A stretch of 64,000 nucleotides of DNA from Anaerobium acetethylicum (GTDB lineage Bacteria > Bacillota > Clostridia > Lachnospirales > Lachnospiraceae), in assembly GCF_900096945.1 (NCBI RefSeq), contig NZ_FMKA01000017.1:18402-82401 (forward strand), in the 5' to 3' direction. Both the position numbers and the translations under genes were made by a program. This document shows positions 17,070 to 25,989 of the stretch, piece by piece. A model generated the notes under the pieces. The model searched no databases. It was not told the origin of the DNA and saw nothing but the letters and a program-made list of their open reading frames with translations. The stretch's first letter is position 1. The number at the start of each line of letters is the position of its first letter.

Positions 17070-17087
17070 TTTGAAAACGTTTTCAAA
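17070..17087. promoter_or_regulatory. LacI-type operator before the sulfatase
   Basis: TTTGAAAACGTTTTCAAA is an 18-base perfect palindrome; its 14-base core is identical to the site at 15949. It lies 33 bases before the sulfatase start. TTGTTTACA (17054-17062) just upstream could be part of a promoter, but no clear -10 is seen. Confidence 0.8.
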
Positions 17088-17119
17088 AGCGCAAAGACGA
17101 TAAGAAAGGAATCAGAAAT

Positions 17120-18886
17120 ATGAAAGCAATAATGGTAATGTATGACTCTTTAAACCGAAAGATGCTGGAACCTTATGGATGTGACTGGGTAAAGACCCCG
17201 AATTTCACAAGGCTGGCTGAAAAGTCAGTAACGTTCGACTGCAATTATGTTGGAAGTATGCCGTGCATGCCCGCAAGAAGGGAACTCCACACGGGAAGAT
17301 ATAATTTCCTCCACAGGAGCTGGGGGCCAATGGAGCCATTTGATGATTCGATGCCGGAGATGCTCAAGATGAACGGCATTTATACCCATCTGGTTTCAGA
17401 TCACCAGCACTACTGGGAAGATGGGGGATGTACCTATCACAGCAGATACAACACCTGGGAGTGTACGAGAGGCCAGGAAGGAGATACATGGAAAGCCCTG
17501 CCCGAACTGATTGAAGCTTCCCATAGAAAAGGCGGACTTTCGATTTTTGATAAGATGCATAAGCATGACGCAGTAAACCGCAAGTATATTGACGCAGAAG
17601 AAAAGATGCCACAGGCAGTAACCTTTCAGGCAGGACTTGAATTTCTTGAAAAGAATCACGAGGCAGATGACTGGTTCCTGCAGATTGAAACCTTTGACCC
17701 CCATGAGCCATTCTTCACCCAGGAGGAATATAAAAAGCTGTATCCTCATGAATATGACGGCCTCATGAAGGACTGGCCGCCTTACTATTTCGTGACGGAA
17801 GGAGAGGAATCGGTACGACATATGAGATTTGAATATGCAGCGCTGATAACCATGTGCGACAGATACCTTGGTAAGGTGCTGGATTTTATGGATGAGCATG
17901 ACATGTGGAAGGATACGATGCTTATTGTCAACACGGACCATGGCTATCTTCTCGGTGAGCACGGGTGGTGGAGCAAGACGGTAATGCCTACCTACGATGA
18001 AATCGCAAGAACGCCCCTGTTCATATATGATCCGAGGAGCAAAGTCAGAGGCGAACGCCGTGGCATGCTGACCCAGACGATTGATCTTCCGGCGACCGTT
18101 CTCGAGTATTTCAATCTTCCGATTCCGAAAGACATGCAGGGAAAATCGCTCAGGAAGGCGATAGAAGAAAGCGAACCGGTCCGCGACTATGCCCTTTTCG
18201 GGTATCATGAAGGACATACCAATATCACGGACGGAAGATGGGTCTATATGAGAGCGCCGAAAAGTGGAGATGGGCAGCCAATTTATGAATACACCCTGAT
18301 GCCCACTCATATGCGCAGCATGTTCCAGCCATCCGAGCTTCAGGATATCCAGCTGCAGGAACCGTTTGCATTTACGAAGGGCTGCAGGACAATGAAGATA
18401 AAAGCAGCCGCCGGCATGACGGATCCGGCAAACTATGGTACCAGGCTGTATGATCTGCAGAATGATCCGATGCAGAAACATCCGGTTTATGATATAGAAA
18501 AAGAGACTGAAATGGCCAATCTGATGATACGTGCAATGGGGGAGAATGAATGCCCGCAGGAACGTTTTGCAAAGTTTGGATTTCCGGAAGGAAGAGAGGT
18601 CACAAAACAGGAGGTGGAAGATTCAAACAGAGAGGCGAAAGAAATGCGCATGCCGATAGGTCTTGAGCAGTGCAGCTGGACAGAAGGCGCAGTCAATATG
18701 TACCATACGCTGCATAAATTCCTGATGCCGGAGAAATCGGAGGAGGTAGTCAGGATGCTGAGAGAAGTGGCAGAAGGAGGAAAAATTGATGAGGCGGACA
18801 TGATAGAGCTTATAAAGATAGTCGTTCCGGAACAGTCAAGGGAAATGGTCATGTATTTTACACTTTTGAATAGCAGGACAGAATAG
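17120..18886 (+). CDS. Sulfatase (cysteine type, formylglycine-dependent)
   Basis: 588 residues of the type I sulfatase fold: hydrolyses sulfate esters, here probably on a glycan. Visible: metal-site Asp in MVMYDSLNR (D9), the maturation motif C49-M-P-A-R53 within SMPCMPARRELHTGR, and NTDHGYLLGEHGWWSK (about 272-287). C49 must be oxidised to formylglycine; a maturase is encoded at 20559. No signal peptide is seen, so it should act in the cytoplasm on imported sulfated sugars, in line with the GPH symporter in the same cassette. The last hundred or so residues lack recognisable motifs. Specificity is not readable. Confidence 0.93.
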   Translation: MKAIMVMYDSLNRKMLEPYGCDWVKTPNFTRLAEKSVTFDCNYVGSMPCMPARRELHTGRYNFLHRSWGPMEPFDDSMPEMLKMNGIYTHLVSDHQHYWEDGGCTYHSRYNTWECTRGQEGDTWKALPELIEASHRKGGLSIFDKMHKHDAVNRKYIDAEEKMPQAVTFQAGLEFLEKNHEADDWFLQIETFDPHEPFFTQEEYKKLYPHEYDGLMKDWPPYYFVTEGEESVRHMRFEYAALITMCDRYLGKVLDFMDEHDMWKDTMLIVNTDHGYLLGEHGWWSKTVMPTYDEIARTPLFIYDPRSKVRGERRGMLTQTIDLPATVLEYFNLPIPKDMQGKSLRKAIEESEPVRDYALFGYHEGHTNITDGRWVYMRAPKSGDGQPIYEYTLMPTHMRSMFQPSELQDIQLQEPFAFTKGCRTMKIKAAAGMTDPANYGTRLYDLQNDPMQKHPVYDIEKETEMANLMIRAMGENECPQERFAKFGFPEGREVTKQEVEDSNREAKEMRMPIGLEQCSWTEGAVNMYHTLHKFLMPEKSEEVVRMLREVAEGGKIDEADMIELIKIVVPEQSREMVMYFTLLNSRTE

Positions 18887-18887
18887 G

Positions 18888-19094
18888 CGGCGCTATGAGT
18901 CTGACGAATTATATGATTTGAAGAATGATCCAAATGAAACAGATAACCGGATAAATGATCCGTTCTACAGAGAGGTCCTTCTGGATATGAAGGAACGTCT
19001 GCTGGAACACTATCAGGATACCTGTGATGTAGTACCGTTCCAGAAGGATATGCGGGCGGAGAAGAATTTTCTGACCCGATTAATGAACAATTAA
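18888..19094 (+). pseudogene. C-terminal relic of a second sulfatase
   Basis: An open frame of 68 codons with no usable start begins right after the sulfatase stop, in a different frame. It translates as ...YESDELYDLKNDPNETDN ... LLEHYQDTCDVVPF and ends at TAA 19092-19094. ELYDLKNDPNET is the typical C-terminal block of sulfatases and parallels TRLYDLQNDPMQKH of the intact gene. It looks like the tail of a tandem sulfatase whose body has been deleted. Confidence 0.8.
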
Positions 19095-19108
19095 AGGAGA
19101 AAAATATT

Positions 19109-20476
19109 ATGAACAGTAAATACGCAAAAGCTTCGTTTTTAGATGTTTTCAAATATTCATTCGGTGGTTTAGGATCCAATCTTGCATTTATACTTACCAT
19201 GTCTTATTTGACATTTTTCTATACTGATATCTTTGGAATCGATTCGATGGTTGTGGCAGGTCTGATGCTGATAGCGCGCCTGATTGACGCGTTTACTGAT
19301 CCGCTAATGGGGATGATTGGGGATCACACCAGAAGCAAGTTGGGAAAATACCGCCCATGGATCATTATCGGAGCACCGCTGCTAGGAGTACTGGTATTCA
19401 TGCTGTTTACGGCTCCGGAACTGTCTCCTAACATGAAAATCGTATATGTGTATGCTGTCTATATTACATATTCACTGGCATCAACGATTGTAAATATCCC
19501 ATATCATTCACTGACACCTGTGATTTCAAAGGATCCATACCAAAGAACGGTAATCGTTTCCTGGAAGCAGGGCATGGGGACTGTTGCGCAGTTTGTCATT
19601 ACAATCATGGCACTGCCATTAGTTGAGCTGTTTGGAGGGGGAAAACAAGGCTGGGCAATGTATGGCGTTCTTATAGGTGTGGTAACGACTGTTTCCTTCT
19701 GGATCTGTGCATGGGGCGGAAAGAAATATGATGTGGTAGACATGGATGTTCCGCAGCAATCCTTCAGCCTGAAGGATGATTTGAAGCTTATCTTTGGAAA
19801 CAAGCCGATGGTCATGCTCATGATTGCATTTGGAACCGATGTGCTTGCAAACGCATCCTATAGCGCAGCAAATATGTATTATTTCAAATATGTGTTAAAT
19901 CGTATGGACCTGGTTCCGAAAGTGGCTTCAGCAATTCTGTTTGCAGGAATTATAACGCTCCCAATATTACCTGTTCTTGCTAAGTGGCTCGGGAAAAAAA
20001 GGCTTTACTGGCTGGGAAGTTTATTTTCAATCATTCCCCTGGCGGTTATGTGGTTCAGGCCGACTGCTCCTGTTATGGTGTTGATGAGCATGATGGCTGC
20101 ATTTGGATTTATCTCAAGGATTCCGGCAAATCTTGGCTGGGCGATGCTTCCTGAATGTGTGGATTATGCGGAGTGGAAATATGGCGCACGTGGAGATGGC
20201 CTGATATCATCATCCCTCACATTTATGAATAAATTGGGAATGGCATTTGGAGGTGCAATGGTAAGTTTTGCCCTTGCAAAAGTTGGTTTTGTTCCGAATG
20301 TCGCGCAGACGGATGCCGTAAACAATATGATCGTATTCCTTAGGTTTGGAATGCCGGTACTCGGATATGTTGCTTCACTGATTTCCATGTACTTCTATGA
20401 AATCACAAATGAAAAGTATAGTCAGATCCGGAGTGAACTGGATTTGAGAAACATGCAGAAGGAAGCGGCTATATAA
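19109..20476 (+). CDS. GPH-family sugar:cation symporter (MelB-like)
   Basis: 455 residues, around twelve membrane segments, glycoside-pentoside-hexuronide:cation symporter family. Visible: TFFYTDIFGI, the conserved RLIDAFTDPLMGMIGDHTRSKLGKYRPW loop region (about 52-79, with the cation-site Asp residues) and a central DLKLIFGNKPMVMLM block. It would import the sugar, probably a sulfated mono- or disaccharide, acted on by the sulfatase. AAAGGAG site overlaps the end of the sulfatase relic. Confidence 0.92.
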   Translation: MNSKYAKASFLDVFKYSFGGLGSNLAFILTMSYLTFFYTDIFGIDSMVVAGLMLIARLIDAFTDPLMGMIGDHTRSKLGKYRPWIIIGAPLLGVLVFMLFTAPELSPNMKIVYVYAVYITYSLASTIVNIPYHSLTPVISKDPYQRTVIVSWKQGMGTVAQFVITIMALPLVELFGGGKQGWAMYGVLIGVVTTVSFWICAWGGKKYDVVDMDVPQQSFSLKDDLKLIFGNKPMVMLMIAFGTDVLANASYSAANMYYFKYVLNRMDLVPKVASAILFAGIITLPILPVLAKWLGKKRLYWLGSLFSIIPLAVMWFRPTAPVMVLMSMMAAFGFISRIPANLGWAMLPECVDYAEWKYGARGDGLISSSLTFMNKLGMAFGGAMVSFALAKVGFVPNVAQTDAVNNMIVFLRFGMPVLGYVASLISMYFYEITNEKYSQIRSELDLRNMQKEAAI

Positions 20477-20558
20477 GGAAAGCGCATTGTTATCCCTTGC
20501 AAAGAAAACATTATTTTGATATGGTATATAAAAATGAGTTTCAGAAAGGATCACAAAA

Positions 20559-21686
20559 ATGCCGCCAATCCATGTATTAATAAAACCTTCATCTGGAAAC
20601 TGCAACCTGCGCTGCGAATACTGCTTCTATTACGATACCATGGCAAAACGGGAGCAGCCTTCATATGGATTTATGACAGAGCAGACGCTGGAAGCGGTGA
20701 TCAGAGAGGTGCTGGCTTTCGCCGAGGGCGAGTGCACCATCGCCTACCAGGGTGGGGAGCCCACACTCCGCGGGCTTGATTTCTTTAAGAAATCGATCGA
20801 GCTTCAGAAAAAACACAATGTAAACAAGGTCAGAATAAATAATGCGCTTCAGACGAATGGATACAGCATAGACAGGGAATGGGCGGAATTCTTTACAGAG
20901 CATAAGTTCCTCATAGGGGTTTCCATAGACGGAGTTCCGAAGGTCCATGACAGGTACCGTAAAAACGCCAAAGGGGAAGGCAGCTTCCACCAGGTGATCA
21001 AGACGGTGGACCTGTTCAGAAGTACAGGAGTGGAGTTCAACATACTGTCAGTGGTAAACGGAAAATCGGCGCGCCAGATTGAGCGAAACTATCAGTTCTT
21101 TAAAAAGAACGGGCTGGACTATCTGCAGTTCATCGCATGTCTGGATCCCCTGGGAGAGGAGCCGGGAAAACGGGAGTATTCCCTGACGCCTGAGGCTTAC
21201 GGCCACTTTCTGATCAGCCTTTTTGATTTGTGGTACGAGGATCTGAAGCGGGGAGAACAGCCCTATATCCGGCAGTTTGAAAACTATATCGCCATGCTGC
21301 TGGGCCATGCGCCCGAATCCTGCGACATGAGAGGCGTGTGCGGGAACCAGTATGTGGTAGAGGCGGACGGATCTGTGTATCCATGTGATTTCTATGTGCT
21401 GGATGATAAGAGGCTCGGCAATTTCAATGACAATACTGTCGTGGAGATTGACGAAGCAAGGAAGAAGATCCGGTTTGTCGAAGAATCCATGGAACACAGT
21501 GAAACCTGCAGGCAGTGCAGATATTATGCCTTGTGCCGTGGTGGATGCAGGAGGAACAGGCAGCCACAGGAACCCCATGAACAGTATTTTTGTGAATCAT
21601 TCAGGATGTTCTTCGATGCCTGTCTGCCAAGGATGCTGGAAATTGCAGACAGGATAAAACAGGGAAGCAGGGGTCAGAATGAATGA
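20559..21686 (+). CDS. Anaerobic sulfatase-maturating enzyme (radical SAM)
   Basis: 375 residues. Converts the sulfatase active-site Cys or Ser to formylglycine without oxygen. Visible: radical-SAM motif C15-NLR-C19-EY-C22, QGGEPTLRG (about 64-72), SIDG, and a SPASM domain with CGNQYVVEADGSVYPCDFY (about 261-279) and CRQCRYYALCRGGCRRN (about 316-332), the two auxiliary [4Fe-4S] sites. The target CxPxR motif is in the sulfatase of the same cassette. AAAGGAT-type ribosome site. Confidence 0.93.
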   Translation: MPPIHVLIKPSSGNCNLRCEYCFYYDTMAKREQPSYGFMTEQTLEAVIREVLAFAEGECTIAYQGGEPTLRGLDFFKKSIELQKKHNVNKVRINNALQTNGYSIDREWAEFFTEHKFLIGVSIDGVPKVHDRYRKNAKGEGSFHQVIKTVDLFRSTGVEFNILSVVNGKSARQIERNYQFFKKNGLDYLQFIACLDPLGEEPGKREYSLTPEAYGHFLISLFDLWYEDLKRGEQPYIRQFENYIAMLLGHAPESCDMRGVCGNQYVVEADGSVYPCDFYVLDDKRLGNFNDNTVVEIDEARKKIRFVEESMEHSETCRQCRYYALCRGGCRRNRQPQEPHEQYFCESFRMFFDACLPRMLEIADRIKQGSRGQNE

Positions 21687-21758
21687 TCAGGTGGTGATTC
21701 CCAGAGAAATCGCCAGGTAATCATGCATCCGATAGCAGCATAATTTCAATAATAGTAA

Positions 21759-21794
21759 AAGAGGGCAAAGACGAATAACTTTGCTCTTTTTTTC
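21759..21794 (+). terminator. Rho-independent terminator of the sulfatase cassette
   Basis: AGAGGGCAAAG and CTTTGCTCT form the stem (one G-T pair) around GACGAATAA-like loop sequence, followed by TTTTTTT. Confidence 0.8.
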
Positions 21795-21971
21795 GTTTGA
21801 TGTTAAAAACCAATAGTTGATTTGTGACCTGCATTTCATGGAATGATGACATCAAATAAATTTCAGGCGTTATGCGGCGCCGCATTCTTCTTTGCCGATA
21901 TTTACGTGATAGGAAGTTTGTATGGTAGTATAATAGAATAAAAACGGTCGTATTTTACAGGAGGTATTATT

Positions 21972-22934
21972 ATGCTGGACAGCAATTATGCAATTACTTT
22001 TGGCCTGACAGAAAGTCAGAAAACAATAGTCCGAACCCATTTGAAGGAAATGGAATGCGGGCTGGTTGAAGCAGCGGATTATGAGGAACTGATGGATGCG
22101 GACTATTTTATGTCTATTGTCAGCAGGAATGCGCTGGATGAGGAAGCATGCAGGAAACTGACGGCGTTCTATACGGAGTTGGATGGAAATCTGACAGAAC
22201 GGATCATGATTGCCGGTCAGCCCGATCGTCTTTCAGAGGCTTCCCGAGCCATTGTCTTTCGGGATTTTGAAGAGCTGGAACCTGAACTTGGAAAAATACT
22301 GGAGAAAGCCCATAAGAAAGCGAAAAAAGAGGAGAATACAATCAGCAATCTGTCCGATGCATTCACGATTCTAAGAGAAATCAGGCGTCATCCGGGAATT
22401 ACGGCAGAGGAACTCTCGGGGAAAATCCACCGCAATCATGCCGCTGTCAGACGTTTTGTCGAGGTCCTGCGAGTGATGGGTGAAGAGATTGCCTACGACT
22501 GGGAGAAAAAAGGTTTTCGCTGCACTGTAAATGCCGCAAGGATGAAGATCAATCATGTCGCACTGTATGTGAAGGACCTGGAGGGCATGAAGGAGTTCTA
22601 TCGGAAATATTTTGGTGCGTCAGCAAACGAAAAGTATCACAACAAAAAGACAGGGCTGGAGACGTATTTTTTAACTTTTTCTGGTGAAGGACGCCTGGAA
22701 ATCATGACCAGGCCCGGACTGTGCGGCGATGGAAATAAAGAGATGCAGTATGGTTATGCCCATCTGGCTTTCAACGCAGGCAGCAGGCAGCAGGTGGATG
22801 AGCTGACTGAACAGCTTAGGAAAGACGGATATACGGTGCTTAGCGGTCCGAGGACGACTGGGGACGGATATTATGAAAGCTGCGTTCTGGATGGAGAGGG
22901 CAATCAGATAGAAATCGTGGAATGTAACTGTTAA
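21972..22934 (+). CDS. Fusion protein: N-terminal pseudo-receiver-like domain, HTH, VOC/glyoxalase domain
   Basis: 320 residues in three parts. Residues 1-115 (starting NYAITFGLTESQKTIVRTHL) form an alpha/beta domain I cannot assign firmly. Residues about 120-182 look like a winged helix (DAFTILREIRRHPGITAEELSGKI ... AAVRRFVEVLRVMG, then a beta-wing YDWEKKGFRC). Residues about 190-320 are a VOC fold with the glyoxalase-type metal pattern: H195 in NHVALYV, E in RLEIMTR, H in AHLAFN and E in NQIEIVE. The combination suggests a DNA-binding protein that senses a small molecule or glutathione/bacillithiol-like adduct through the VOC domain. The stop codon lies inside the left end of a repeat element. 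Confidence 0.7.
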   Translation: MLDSNYAITFGLTESQKTIVRTHLKEMECGLVEAADYEELMDADYFMSIVSRNALDEEACRKLTAFYTELDGNLTERIMIAGQPDRLSEASRAIVFRDFEELEPELGKILEKAHKKAKKEENTISNLSDAFTILREIRRHPGITAEELSGKIHRNHAAVRRFVEVLRVMGEEIAYDWEKKGFRCTVNAARMKINHVALYVKDLEGMKEFYRKYFGASANEKYHNKKTGLETYFLTFSGEGRLEIMTRPGLCGDGNKEMQYGYAHLAFNAGSRQQVDELTEQLRKDGYTVLSGPRTTGDGYYESCVLDGEGNQIEIVECNC

Positions 22935-23066
22935 GAACCCCTGTCTCGCAAGGTGTTTTTATGCTGAATTTGCATGAAAACCCGAGACATGCGTGCGCCA
23001 AATTGCTGATTTTGCAATTTGTGTGCTTCATCTGTGACTATGAGGGACGTAGTCCTGAATAGTTAC
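22924..23066. repeat. 143-bp terminal-inverted-repeat element, full copy 1
   Basis: Ends are GTAACTGTTAAG (22924-22935) and CTGAATAGTTAC (23055-23066), imperfect inverted repeats. The interior carries TGCGCCAAATTGCTGATT, an AAATTGC/GCAATTT stem and GTGACTATGAGGGACG. A second full copy of exactly the same length, in opposite orientation, is at 29896-30038. The element supplies the stop codon of the upstream gene. Confidence 0.8.
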
Positions 23067-23166
23067 CGTGGAATAACAGACAGAAGCTGGTACCTGCATT
23101 TGAATGGCATTTCTAATCAGGTTCCTATAGTATAGAAGTTCATATAGGAGGAAGGAGCAAAACGGT

Positions 23167-23757
23167 ATGGAAAGTACAATTACAAGAGCAGAAGCGTTAG
23201 AACTTCTGAAGAAATACAACAAGGAGGCATTTCATTTACTGCATGCGCTGACGGTTGAAGGCGTCATGAAGTGGTATGCGGAGGAACTCGGATATGGGGA
23301 AGAGGCGGAATACTGGGGAACCGTAGGGCTTCTTCATGATATCGATTTCGAACTGTATCCTGAGGAGCATTGCAAAAAGGCTCCGGACCTGTTGAAGGAA
23401 GGGAATGTCAGTGATGAGATGATCTATTCGATATGCAGCCATGGACACGGAATCTGTGTTGATATGGAACCGAAGCACCAGATGGAAAAAGTTCTTTTTG
23501 CAGCAGACGAGCTTACCGGTCTGATCGGGGCGGCGGCAAGGATGCGGCCTTCAAAGAGTGTGATGGACATGGAGACATCAAGCCTCAAAAAGAAATTCAA
23601 GGATAAAAAATTTGCAGCCGGATGCTCCAGGGACATTATCCGGGACGGCGCACAGATGCTGGGATGGGAACTTGACGAACTTCTTGAAAAAACCATACTT
23701 GCAATGCGGTTCTGCGAGGAAACGGTAAACGAAGAGATGGCAGGAATGGAAGAATAA
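23167..23757 (+). CDS. HD-domain hydrolase
   Basis: 196 residues. Metal-dependent phosphohydrolase-type HD domain: H25-region FHLLHALTVEGVM, GLLHDIDFELYPEEH (H57-D58) and CSHGHGICVD, then FAADELTGLIGAAA. Resembles stand-alone HDIG-type proteins annotated as hydrolases; the substrate is unknown. Ribosome site AGGAGG. It is followed by the membrane protein gene at 23808 with 50 bases between, so they may be co-transcribed. Confidence 0.8.
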   Translation: MESTITRAEALELLKKYNKEAFHLLHALTVEGVMKWYAEELGYGEEAEYWGTVGLLHDIDFELYPEEHCKKAPDLLKEGNVSDEMIYSICSHGHGICVDMEPKHQMEKVLFAADELTGLIGAAARMRPSKSVMDMETSSLKKKFKDKKFAAGCSRDIIRDGAQMLGWELDELLEKTILAMRFCEETVNEEMAGMEE

Positions 23758-23807
23758 GAATACGGATGATGTCCCGGTGAAGATGAAAAGTAAAAGGGGG
23801 GAGACCT

Positions 23808-24422
23808 ATGAGGCAAAGAAAGATTCGGCTGTTTCTGTATCCTCTGTTTATAATGGTTTGCGGAGCAGTTTTCTTCTTGCTTGGCGGATCTGTTTCGGGC
23901 GTTATTTACTACATGGTCAGCAGGACGGCATTCTGGAGAGGGCCGGCGGGAATGACAGAATCTATTTACTTTGGTGTTGGATTCCTTATATTCCTTCCGG
24001 CAGGAATCATAGGAACCCTGCTGCTAGACCTGGTCATTAGAAAGAAATATCCATATGAAGTTTCAAAAGTCGCGGATGTGTTGCTTGCAGTTTTGTTCAG
24101 TCTGAGCCTCTGGGGGTATGGTTTTATGGAAGGCAGTGCTTTGTGGCTTTACTTCTTCTGGCTTTCCGGAGGGATTCTATATGCTCTGGCTTTGAAGCAG
24201 GTCTGGGCAGGAGTCATTTATATGACAGTAGTCGCTATTCTTACAGTTGTCGGTCTGCCCATTACTGAAAATGCTTTGATTGTTAGGTTCCGGAACGAAC
24301 AATGGGAAATCTATTACCGGATCGTGATGCCGGTATTGGTTTCGGCTGTGATGGGAGGAGCGGCTGGCTTCGGAAGAGGCGTGGTTTATGGTATCTTTTA
24401 TGATCCATCGTCCCATACATAA
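23808..24422 (+). CDS. Integral membrane protein of unknown function
   Basis: 204 residues with about five or six hydrophobic segments (for example LFIMVCGAVFFLLGGSVSGV, GVGFLIFLPAGIIGTLLLDL, VADVLLAVLFSLSLWGYGF). No recognisable family motif. Strong AAGGGGGGAG ribosome site. Possibly in an operon with the HD-domain gene. Confidence 0.7.
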   Translation: MRQRKIRLFLYPLFIMVCGAVFFLLGGSVSGVIYYMVSRTAFWRGPAGMTESIYFGVGFLIFLPAGIIGTLLLDLVIRKKYPYEVSKVADVLLAVLFSLSLWGYGFMEGSALWLYFFWLSGGILYALALKQVWAGVIYMTVVAILTVVGLPITENALIVRFRNEQWEIYYRIVMPVLVSAVMGGAAGFGRGVVYGIFYDPSSHT

Positions 24423-24425
24423 GAA

Positions 24426-24460
24426 GGCATGCTGATTTTGCATGAAAGCCCTGAACAACA
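24426..24460. repeat. Remnant of the 143-bp TIR repeat
   Basis: GGCATGCTGATTTTGCATGAAAGCCCTGAACAAC resembles the inner left part and an end (CTGAAcA) of the element at 22924. Degenerate. Confidence 0.4.
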
Positions 24461-24467
24461 GACGATA

Positions 24468-24498
24468 TTGACTTATCGATGAATAATGGATACAATAT
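24468..24498 (+). promoter_or_regulatory. Promoter and putative GntR operator of the tandem GntR genes
   Basis: TTGACT (24468-24473), 17-bp spacer, TACAAT (24491-24496). The -10 overlaps AATGGATACAATAT (24485-24498); its core TGGATACAA recurs just downstream of the ttdA promoter at 25979-25987, suggesting a shared operator and autoregulation. Confidence 0.6.
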
Positions 24499-24518
24499 AA
24501 ACCAGGAGGGCTTATAGG

Positions 24519-25130
24519 ATGAAGGCAATCGACAGAACTCAAACGAAGGATTATATAGCGAACCTTATAAAGAAAGAAATACTGCACAATCGCCTTAAAG
24601 ACGGGGAGGAACTGGTTCAGGAGACAGTGGCGGCAGAGCTGGGCGTTTCCAGAATGCCCATCAGGGAAGCATTTCAGACCCTTGAATTGGAAGGATTTCT
24701 GCAGAGAATGCCCAACCGTCATATGGTTGTCAGAGGCGTGACCCCAAAAGGCATCCAGGAGATTTTCAGGCTGATTGAACATATGCATGCAGGATTTGTG
24801 CAGGAGATGTTTCGCCTGGAGCAGGATTTCGGGCAGGAATTTTCAAAGATTTTCGAAGAATATAAGAACAACAGGTGCGATGAAATCAGGCTTTTGAACT
24901 ATTTCAGCGAGGTGCTGGATAATCTGTATATGCAGCTTCTTCATGAAAAATTACTGGATGGATATGTTGTTTTTGTATTAGAAGATCTTGGAATGTCGAA
25001 ATCGAAAGAAATTGACATATGGACTGAGGTTGAAAGTGCGATCAGACTTAAGGATCAGAACAGACTGAATGAATTATTCCATGCGTATTTTACCGGTCTG
25101 GCAAATGCGATGATAGAAAAGGTGATATAG
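24519..25130 (+). CDS. GntR/FadR-type transcriptional regulator 1
   Basis: 203 residues: N-terminal winged helix (ILHNRLKDGEELVQETVAAELGVSRMPIREAFQTLELEGFLQRM, about 22-65) and an all-helical C-terminal FCD-like ligand domain (about 80-203) that is less canonical. AGGAGGGC ribosome site. The next GntR gene begins four bases after its stop. Located upstream of the tartrate dehydratase operon, so probably its regulator. Confidence 0.88.
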   Translation: MKAIDRTQTKDYIANLIKKEILHNRLKDGEELVQETVAAELGVSRMPIREAFQTLELEGFLQRMPNRHMVVRGVTPKGIQEIFRLIEHMHAGFVQEMFRLEQDFGQEFSKIFEEYKNNRCDEIRLLNYFSEVLDNLYMQLLHEKLLDGYVVFVLEDLGMSKSKEIDIWTEVESAIRLKDQNRLNELFHAYFTGLANAMIEKVI

Positions 25131-25134
25131 AAAA

Positions 25135-25782
25135 ATGCTGAATTTAAATAAAATTCAATTACTACCGGCAAGGGAGCAGGTTTCTTCGACCCTGCGAAAA
25201 GCGATACTGGCAAGGGAATTGCAAGAGGGAACAATCATTACGCTTGAAGAGATATCAAATCAGCTGGGAGTATCCATAACTCCGGTCAGAGAAGCGTTTC
25301 AGATGCTTGCAAGAGACGGACTCTTGAAGTTAAGGCCAAACAAAGGCGCTATTGTACTCGGAATGAATGAAAAATCAATCAGGGAACATTACGAAGCCCG
25401 TGCAATCCTGGAAAGTGCAATTGCATATAAGGTCTGTAAAAGCGGTGCTGATCTGACCACGATGCTTGAAGCATATCATAATGCGAAGACGGCATTGCAG
25501 GAAAATGAATATAGCGAATATTCAAAATACAACCAGGCTTTCCATCTTGAGTTATGGAGAGCGGGTGGAAATGACAAGATAACCTCCATGCTGTCAGCTA
25601 TGTGGAGCGGTTTATCGATGGGAAGCAATATAAAAGAAGAGGAATATGCCCAGATAAGCATCAAAGAGCATGATGGAATTGTTGAAGCTCTGGTTGCCAG
25701 AGATGCGGAAAAAGCGAAGGATCTTATGTATGAGCATATTATGAGAAGCATGGAGAATATGCTGACGCATTATAAAGAATAG
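25135..25782 (+). CDS. GntR/FadR-type transcriptional regulator 2
   Basis: 215 residues: winged helix with LEEISNQLGVSITPVREAFQMLARDGLLKLRPNKGAIV (about 38-75) and a more typical FCD domain (YEARAILESAIAYKV, YNQAFHLELWRAGGN, EHDGIVEALVARDAEKAKDLMYEHI) whose Asp/His residues usually bind a metal and carboxylate ligand. Directly follows GntR 1; the two may form a heterodimer or respond to different ligands. A perfect terminator follows at 25799. Likely controls ttdAB and the transporter. Confidence 0.9.
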   Translation: MLNLNKIQLLPAREQVSSTLRKAILARELQEGTIITLEEISNQLGVSITPVREAFQMLARDGLLKLRPNKGAIVLGMNEKSIREHYEARAILESAIAYKVCKSGADLTTMLEAYHNAKTALQENEYSEYSKYNQAFHLELWRAGGNDKITSMLSAMWSGLSMGSNIKEEEYAQISIKEHDGIVEALVARDAEKAKDLMYEHIMRSMENMLTHYKE

Positions 25783-25798
25783 AAATAACTGTACAATC

Positions 25799-25830
25799 AA
25801 AAGGAATCAGCGCAGCTGATTCCTTTTGTG
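25799..25830 (+). terminator. Terminator after the GntR pair
   Basis: AAAGGAATCAGC (25800 region) and GCTGATTCCTTT form a 12-bp perfect stem with a four-base loop, followed by a short T run. The remaining 270 bases to ttdA hold only the promoter and operator-like site. Confidence 0.85.
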
Positions 25831-25933
25831 GTGTTGGGAATACTTTCTCTGAGTACCATGGCAAGGGAAAGAGCTGAAATGATTTGGATAGTATTGCACA
25901 AAAATTCGGATTTACATTTGTGGATTTGTACCA

Positions 25934-25989
25934 TTGTTACTATGCAGATGTTAATATATAATAAATCTATCATCATATTGGATACAAAA
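25934..25989 (+). promoter_or_regulatory. Promoter and putative GntR operator of the tartrate operon
   Basis: TTGTTA (25934-25939), 17-bp spacer, TATAAT (25957-25962, perfect -10). ATTGGATACAAAAT (25977-25990) lies about ten bases past the expected start and shares TGGATACAA with the GntR promoter, fitting repression by one or both GntR proteins. Confidence 0.65.

Noticed and set aside
17396..18481. 361-codon open frame on the minus strand opposite the sulfatase
   Set aside because: Exact antisense shadow of a well-supported sulfatase; no ribosome site, no family motifs, odd amino-acid composition.
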